The position numbers were made by a program, and so were the translations under genes. DNA of 11,445 nucleotides, taken from contig DCKO01000116.1 in assembly GCA_002320665.1 (NCBI GenBank), positions 1 to 11,445 on the forward strand. The letters run 5' to 3'. Below are positions 6,292-11,445 of this stretch, piece after piece. The first letter of the stretch is position 1, and each line of letters starts with the position of its first letter. A model generated the notes under the pieces. That model searched no databases. It was not told the DNA's origin and worked only from the letters and a program-made list of their open reading frames with translations. The stretch is from Micavibrio sp. UBA1672 (lineage in GTDB: Bacteria > Pseudomonadota > Alphaproteobacteria > Micavibrionales > Micavibrionaceae).

Positions 6292-7638
6292 CTTATAGAG
6301 CCGTGTTAAGCTCTCGGCTTGCTGGGCCTTGGCGGATATCAGTGCGCTTTCAGCATTATTGACTGTGCGCTGCGCATCCAGAACATCTAAAAACGATATT
6401 TCACCTTCCTTGTACAAGGTTTGAGAAAGCTCTAGTGATTTATCGGCATTTTCATAAGCCCGTTTCAGGGATAGGCGTTTTTGATTGATATTCGCATAAT
6501 CGGAAAGCGCCGTTTCAACTTCGGTGACGGCTTCCAAAATCGTTTTGCGATATTGATGGTAGGCTTGCACCTCACGCGCTTTGGCGGCATCTATGCGCCC
6601 TTCTATGCGCCCGAAATCCAGTAAGGATACAGCCATGCCCAGTGCTATATTCCATGGCTGGACGCTGCTGACCAGAGCATTATCCGCGATGCCGTAAAAC
6701 CCGCCCAGTGTGAATGTCGGGAAAAGCTCTGCTGTGGCTGATTTGCGCAAAGAGGTATTGGCTTCCAGATTAGCCAGCGCTGCAATCACATCGGGGCGCA
6801 CAGAAAGAACCTCGGCTGGTGCCATCAGGACAGGTGCAATTTCTGTGCCCGGGATTTCAGCCTCCCCCATAAGTAAGGGTTTTAGAATAGCCGGAAGATC
6901 GCCGCTTAATACACTCAGGCGCAATCTTGCATTATCCGACAGGCGTTCGAATTCTGGTAGTGAGGCGCGCGTTGTGTTGACTAGATTCATGGCGCGTTCT
7001 ACATCAAGTCTTGGCGTAGCGCCCAATTCATGCAAATCCTTGATCAGTTCAAGTGTTTTTTCCTGTGAGATCAGGTTTTTTTGTGCAATTCTATGCTGGT
7101 TTTGTGCGGCTCTAAAATCGATATAACTGCGCACAACTTCGGCAACCAGTGTTAAACTGACATCATGATATTGCGCTTCACTGGCTCTAAGCTGTAAATC
7201 CGAAGCCCTTGCATTATTGCGGTTGCGACCGAAGAGATCGACCTCGAACGAGGCATCAAATCCTGCTTCATAAAATGAATCGGGATAAGGCACAGCGTTT
7301 GATCCTGTATCTTCACGCCCTGTCGAGCCGGAAGCCGATATTTGCGGGAATAGAGAAGAGCGTGCCGAGCGCCTTAAGCCTCTGGCCTCTTCGATCTTTG
7401 CCTTGGCAATTAAACGATCGGGACTGCCTTTCAAAGCGCGTTTGACAAGTTCATCCAAAACCGGATCGTTGAACTTCATCCACCATGCCGTCAGAGCATT
7501 CGTATCGACTGTTTCAACATCCTTGCTTTGCTCTTGCGACCAGTTTTTGGGCTCCAGCTGCAAGGGTGGCAGATAAGGCGCTTGTGCCACGCAAGCACTG
7601 AGCAAAAACAAGCCGGAAAATAGTGTTATCTTTTGCAT
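6274..7638 (-). CDS. NodT-family RND efflux outer-membrane lipoprotein
   Basis: The 454-residue protein starts with a lipoprotein signal peptide; the lipobox is LLSAC with Cys16 as the lipidated residue. Val at the next position, not Asp, fits sorting to the outer membrane. The early segment ALTAWWMKFNDPVLDELVKRAL is the hallmark opening of NodT/OprM/CusC-type factors (W-W-F-D-P-L-L/V). Further on are FDASFEVDLFGRNRN, LSVRPDVIAALANLEANTS and ALGMAVSLLDFGRIEGRIDA, followed by the C-terminal helical region with EGEISFLDVLDAQRTVNNAE. The trimer would form the exit duct of the pump encoded just upstream. Spacing supports an operon: the pump gene stops at 7645, the start here is at 7638, and the GGAG ribosome-binding sequence overlaps the pump stop codon. 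Its own stop lies inside the 3' end of the TolC gene on the opposite strand. Confidence 0.95.
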   Translation of the reverse strand: MQKITLFSGLFLLSACVAQAPYLPPLQLEPKNWSQEQSKDVETVDTNALTAWWMKFNDPVLDELVKRALKGSPDRLIAKAKIEEARGLRRSARSSLFPQISASGSTGREDTGSNAVPYPDSFYEAGFDASFEVDLFGRNRNNARASDLQLRASEAQYHDVSLTLVAEVVRSYIDFRAAQNQHRIAQKNLISQEKTLELIKDLHELGATPRLDVERAMNLVNTTRASLPEFERLSDNARLRLSVLSGDLPAILKPLLMGEAEIPGTEIAPVLMAPAEVLSVRPDVIAALANLEANTSLRKSATAELFPTFTLGGFYGIADNALVSSVQPWNIALGMAVSLLDFGRIEGRIDAAKAREVQAYHQYRKTILEAVTEVETALSDYANINQKRLSLKRAYENADKSLELSQTLYKEGEISFLDVLDAQRTVNNAESALISAKAQQAESLTRLYKSLGVY

Positions 7639-7644
7639 TATATC

Positions 7645-10600
7645 TTACTCCGTTGATTCTGCCGTTTTGCCTTCACCTAAAAGCCATTTTTCCAGATTTC
7701 TGAAGACTACATAAAAGACCGGTGTGAAAACCAGACCAAAAAATGTCACACCCAACATACCTGAAAACACAGCAATACCAATAGCTTGCCTCATTTCAGC
7801 GCCCGCGCCATGACTTAAGGCCAAGGGCAACACACCCATGATAAAGGCAAAGGATGTCATCAAAATCGGCCTTAGACGTAATCTGGAGGCTTCGACAGCT
7901 GCTTCAATCACATTACGTCCATGACGTTCCAGCTCTCTGGCGAATTCGACAATCAAAATTGCGTTCTTACAGGCCAGCCCCGCGAGGACAAATAGACTGA
8001 TCTGGGTGAAGATATTATTATCCCCTCCGGTCAGATATATGCCGATAATTGCCGAAAGGATTGCCATGGGTACAATCATAATCACCGCCAAAGGCAACAT
8101 CAGACTTTCATATTGTGCGGCAAGAACCAAGAAGACAAAGAAGATACATAAAGGGAAAATGTAAATCGCTGTGTTGCCTGCCAGAATCTGCTGATAGGTC
8201 AATTCCGTCCATTCAAATTCTACGCCTTGAGGCAAAGTTTCTTCGAGGATTTTTGTAATGGCATCCTGAGCTTGACCTGAGGAATAGCCTTCGGCGGCAT
8301 TCCCGTTCAGATCCGCAGAACGGAAAGCATTATATCGCGAGGCTATTTCAGGCCCGAAAGTTTCCTTGACCTCCATCACAGAGCCTAAAGGTACCATTTG
8401 CCCATCTGCATTTTTAGTTTGCAAGCGCAGAATATCCTGTGGCTCGGAGCGGAAGGATTTTTCAGCTTGGGCAACCACCTGATACGTACGGCCAAACTGG
8501 TTGAAGTCATTGACGTAGATTGAACCCAGATAAATTTGCATGGTGCGGAAAATATCATCTATAGCCAAGCCGAGTTGCTGCGCTTTTGTGCGATCAAGAT
8601 CTGCATAAAGCTGCGGCACGTTAACATTATAATTTGTATATACACCTGTTAGAGCAGGGTCACCATAAGCCTTGCCAACCACTTCTTTCATGATGTTATC
8701 CAGTGCTTCATAGCCTAGATCGGCGCGGTCTTGCACTTGCAGCTTAAAGCCACCCGTTGTGCCGAGGCCACGCACAGGTGGCGGTGGAAAGATTGCAATA
8801 AAAGCTTCATCAATGCTGGCGAATTTTTGCTGTAGTTTTTCGGCAATCGCACCTGCGCTCAAGTCATGGGAGCGGCGCTCTTCGAAATCATCGAGCGGTA
8901 CAAAAACAATGCCTGCACTTGATGAGTTAACAAACCCGTTTACAGACAAACCGGGGAATTGCACAGCATTGGCGACGCCCTCTTCGGCCATGGCGATCTC
9001 GCCCATTTTGCGCATCACCTCTTCGGTGCGCTCCAGCGTAGCGCCGGGTGGTAGCTGGGCGAAGCTGATGAGATATTGTTTATCCTGCGCTGGCACGAAG
9101 CCCTTGGGGACAAGGCCAAAGGCGTAATATGTAGCCCCGACCAAGCCAAAGAATATAATCAGCATGATAATCTTCCAGCGGGCCGCGATGCCAACAAATC
9201 CAGCATAGATTTTTTGCAGGAAATTAAAGACAATATTAAACAGGTTAAAGAACCAGCCAAACAGGAAATTCATACCGCGCGAGAGCATATCTTTTTGCGC
9301 TTCACGGTGTTTCAAAAGAACGGCTGACATAGCTGGACTTAGTGTTAAGGAATTAATCGTCGAGATAAATGTTGCAATCACAATCGTCAAAGCAAATTGT
9401 TTATAGAACATGCCTGTCAGGCCACTAATGAAGGCAATCGGGATAAAGACGCTGGCGATGACCAGAGATGTTGCGATAATCGGTCCGGTTACTTCCTTCA
9501 TGGCCTGAATAGTTGCCGCGCGTGGGTTCTTACCCTCTTCGATATTCCGCTCCACATTCTCGACCACCACAATCGCATCATCCACCACAATACCCACGGC
9601 CAAAATCAAGCCAAAAAGCGAGAGCACATTGATAGAAAAGCCCAATGGCAGCATGATTGCGAATGTTCCGACAATCGATACGGGCACGGCTAAAAGCGGA
9701 ATAATCGAAGCGCGCCATGTTTGCAGGAATACAATAACCACCAAGACCACCAGCATGACGGCCTCGATCAAGGTATGGATTACCGCATCAATGGAGTGCT
9801 GCACGAAAACAGTGGGATCATATATAATTTCATAATTGACGTCTTCAGGGAAATTCTTCTGTAATTCCGCCATAGTCTCGCGCACATTTTCCGAGAGCAT
9901 CAACGCATTTGCACCGGGGGCAGCAAAAATCGGAATAGCAACGGCAGGCTCGTTATTCAGCATTGAGCGCAAAGAATAACTCTGCGCATCCAGCTCTGCC
10001 GAAGCAACATCTTTTAACCTTGTGACCACGCCGTTTTCATCGCGCTTGATAATAATATTCTCGAATTCTTCAGGGCTATTGAGGCGACCCTGCACGTTTA
10101 CAGGCAATTGAAGCTGCGTTTCGTCATCATAAGGTGGACCGCCAATCACGCCAGCAGCCACTTGTGCATTTTGACGGCGCACGGCGGCGATCACTTCATC
10201 TGCACTCATGCCACGCTCGGCAATCCGGTCTGGATTGAGCCAAAGGCGCATCGCATAGTCACCAGAGCCGAATAATCTGACCTGCCCTACGCCAGGGATT
10301 TTGGCCAGTTGATCCTTGACGTTCAGTGTTCCGTAATTACGCAAATACAGCATGTCATATCGCTCATTCGGGGAGGTCAAATGTACCACCATCGTCAAGT
10401 CCGGTGAACTTTTGACAACTGTTACACCGAGGTTACGGGTGACTTCCGGCAAACGCGGCAAGGCCTGTGATACACGGTTTTGCACCAGTTGTTGAGCCAG
10501 ATCAACATCTGTACCGATGGCAAATGTTACAGTTATAGACAATTGACCATCGGCGGTTGCCAGAGAATTCATATAAAGCAGGTTTTCAACGCCGCTGATT

Positions 10601-10809
10601 TGCTCTTCCAAGGGCGTTGCCACTGTTTGGGCAATCACCGCCGGATTAGCACCGGGGAAACTTGCCGAAACCTGCACAGAAGGCGGAGATACTTCCGGAT
10701 ATTCAGAGACCGGAAGCTGGAACATGGCGATCATACCCAGCATAAAAATGATGAAGGAAATGACACCGGCAAAAATCGGCCGGTCAATATATTGGCTTGA
10801 TACAATCAT
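7645..10809 (-). CDS. HAE1-family RND multidrug efflux pump, MexF/OqxB-like
   Basis: At 1054 residues it has the usual length of a complete hydrophobe/amphiphile efflux pump of the AcrB superfamily. The N-terminus YIDRPIFAGVISFIIFMLGM and LPVSEYPEVSPPSVQVSASF is standard. The proton-relay aspartates are Asp410-Asp411 in GIVVDDAIVVVENVERN (TM4), and the matching lysine is near 948 in AGLACKNAILIVEFARE (TM10). Two periplasmic loops of about 300 residues lie between TM1-TM2 and TM7-TM8, giving 12 membrane segments in all. SSYVNDFNQFGRT-like (SIYVNDFNQFGRTYQV) and FPPPPVRGLGTTGGF elements and the TGGDNNIFTQ stretch closely recall MexF and OqxB. It works as a proton-driven inner-membrane trimer with the adaptor and NodT-type genes on either side. 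The start MIVSSQYIDRP at 10809 aligns with the family N-terminus. Substrates cannot be told from sequence; no active-site defect was seen. Confidence 0.97.
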   Translation of the reverse strand: MIVSSQYIDRPIFAGVISFIIFMLGMIAMFQLPVSEYPEVSPPSVQVSASFPGANPAVIAQTVATPLEEQISGVENLLYMNSLATADGQLSITVTFAIGTDVDLAQQLVQNRVSQALPRLPEVTRNLGVTVVKSSPDLTMVVHLTSPNERYDMLYLRNYGTLNVKDQLAKIPGVGQVRLFGSGDYAMRLWLNPDRIAERGMSADEVIAAVRRQNAQVAAGVIGGPPYDDETQLQLPVNVQGRLNSPEEFENIIIKRDENGVVTRLKDVASAELDAQSYSLRSMLNNEPAVAIPIFAAPGANALMLSENVRETMAELQKNFPEDVNYEIIYDPTVFVQHSIDAVIHTLIEAVMLVVLVVIVFLQTWRASIIPLLAVPVSIVGTFAIMLPLGFSINVLSLFGLILAVGIVVDDAIVVVENVERNIEEGKNPRAATIQAMKEVTGPIIATSLVIASVFIPIAFISGLTGMFYKQFALTIVIATFISTINSLTLSPAMSAVLLKHREAQKDMLSRGMNFLFGWFFNLFNIVFNFLQKIYAGFVGIAARWKIIMLIIFFGLVGATYYAFGLVPKGFVPAQDKQYLISFAQLPPGATLERTEEVMRKMGEIAMAEEGVANAVQFPGLSVNGFVNSSSAGIVFVPLDDFEERRSHDLSAGAIAEKLQQKFASIDEAFIAIFPPPPVRGLGTTGGFKLQVQDRADLGYEALDNIMKEVVGKAYGDPALTGVYTNYNVNVPQLYADLDRTKAQQLGLAIDDIFRTMQIYLGSIYVNDFNQFGRTYQVVAQAEKSFRSEPQDILRLQTKNADGQMVPLGSVMEVKETFGPEIASRYNAFRSADLNGNAAEGYSSGQAQDAITKILEETLPQGVEFEWTELTYQQILAGNTAIYIFPLCIFFVFLVLAAQYESLMLPLAVIMIVPMAILSAIIGIYLTGGDNNIFTQISLFVLAGLACKNAILIVEFARELERHGRNVIEAAVEASRLRLRPILMTSFAFIMGVLPLALSHGAGAEMRQAIGIAVFSGMLGVTFFGLVFTPVFYVVFRNLEKWLLGEGKTAESTE

Positions 10810-10833
10810 TATATTCTACTTTGTGTCCTGTTC

Positions 10834-11445
10834 TTATTTCTGTGGCAACTGATCAGTCTGTTGTGTCTTTGGCATGACGGGCATTCCGGGGCGAATACGC
10901 ACCAAACCTTCTGTAATAACGGTTTCTCTGTCCTTCAAACCAGAAAGCACGACGCGCTTTCCATTTACACTCTCGCCGATTTTGACCTCGCGATATTCAG
11001 TCATATTCTGGTCATTTACGATAAAGACAAATTTACGATCCTGATCTGTGCCAATAGCGCGTTCAGAGATTAATATTCTCTTTTCATCGCCGGCATTGCC
11101 CATCAGGACACTCACCGACATGCCGGGCAATAACAGGCCGTCCTTGTTATCAAAAATTGCCCGCGCCCGTATTGTGCCCGAGGCCGGATCAATGCGGTTA
11201 TCAAAGCTATGCACATTGCCTTTGAATTCAAGATCATCGCTTGAAGACAGTTTGACCCTCACTGGTGTCTTGACATCATCGCCGCTATTTTTTGTTTTGA
11301 CAGAGCTTATATAGGTGCGCTCATCGATCTCAAAATCCACATAAACAGAATCATCAGAGACAATAGAAGTTAATAGAGGTGCATTCATTCCAGCTTGCAC
11401 AAGATTCCCTTCCGTGATTTCCGCTCGGCTGACTTTACCGCTGAT
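10834..11445 (-). CDS. RND efflux periplasmic adaptor (membrane fusion protein), C-terminal part only
   Basis: The gene enters from the right edge; 203 codons plus the stop are visible. The open frame continues to the edge with ISGKVSRAEITEGNLVQAG, the well-known end of the lipoyl domain in MexE/AcrA-type adaptors, so the GTG at 11400 is not a start. After it come the beta-barrel domain (LLTSIVSDDSVYVDFEIDER and LEFKGNVHSFDNRIDPASGT, then IRARAIFDN) and the membrane-proximal domain with LLPGMSVSVLMG and ITEGLVRIRPGMPV. The N-terminal lipid anchor or membrane helix and the hairpin lie outside the window. The adaptor links the RND pump to the outer-membrane factor. Its stop is 24 bases before the pump start, on the same strand, so it is the first or an early gene of the efflux operon; the operon promoter is beyond the edge. 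Confidence 0.95.
   Translation of the reverse strand: MSGKVSRAEITEGNLVQAGMNAPLLTSIVSDDSVYVDFEIDERTYISSVKTKNSGDDVKTPVRVKLSSSDDLEFKGNVHSFDNRIDPASGTIRARAIFDNKDGLLLPGMSVSVLMGNAGDEKRILISERAIGTDQDRKFVFIVNDQNMTEYREVKIGESVNGKRVVLSGLKDRETVITEGLVRIRPGMPVMPKTQQTDQLPQK

Noticed and set aside
6295..6317. Small hairpin AGAGC/GCTCT and AGCCG/CGGCT just after the TolC stop as a terminator
   Set aside because: The stems are only five base pairs, mutually exclusive and not followed by a T run, and they lie within the coding region of the convergent gene.
10834..11400. Complete small protein starting at GTG 11400
   Set aside because: The frame stays open to the window edge and encodes the conserved lipoyl-domain end of an adaptor there, so this is a truncated view of a longer gene.

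Overview
The window comes from a Gram-negative bacterium. It encodes two outer-membrane factors (one a lipoprotein), an RND efflux pump and a type I secretion ABC transporter. Base composition looks moderate to low in GC by eye. The style of the type I secretion ABC genes and the MexEF-like pump fit a proteobacterium, and I lean towards an alphaproteobacterium, but nothing here fixes the genus. There are no RNA genes, insertion sequences, CRISPR arrays or phage genes. Coding is dense, and the only gaps over 100 bases are about 154 bases (4010-4163) and 106 bases (4881-4986).

Left part (1-4009, minus strand): a tight operon read right to left. It starts with an unrecognised, extremely acidic, repeat-containing protein of 644 residues. 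One base later comes a type I secretion-type ABC transporter of 573 residues whose ATPase site has lost most of its catalytic residues. A second gene follows with a 4-base ATGA overlap and runs off the left edge; it is probably the partner ABC subunit. The acidic protein has no signal peptide, so it is a good candidate for the exported substrate.

Middle (4010-6291, plus strand): divergent from that operon is an OmpR/PhoB-family response regulator with no sensor kinase in view. Spaced TGTTnCAG boxes lie in its promoter. Next, in the same direction, is a TolC-family outer-membrane channel with a cleavable signal peptide. It is the natural outer-membrane exit for the secretion operon, although that pairing is an inference.

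Right part (6274-11445, minus strand): a classical tripartite efflux operon in the order adaptor (partial, entering from the right edge), HAE1-family RND pump resembling MexF/OqxB, and NodT-family outer-membrane lipoprotein. It converges on the TolC gene, and the two coding regions overlap by 18 bases at their 3' ends.

The most unusual item is the acidic protein: its last 388 residues contain no Lys, Arg, His or Cys, and it carries three tandem repeats of 52-54 residues. With the catalytically degenerate ABC subunit beside it and the divergent regulator, this looks like a dedicated secretion locus for a polyanionic non-RTX protein.
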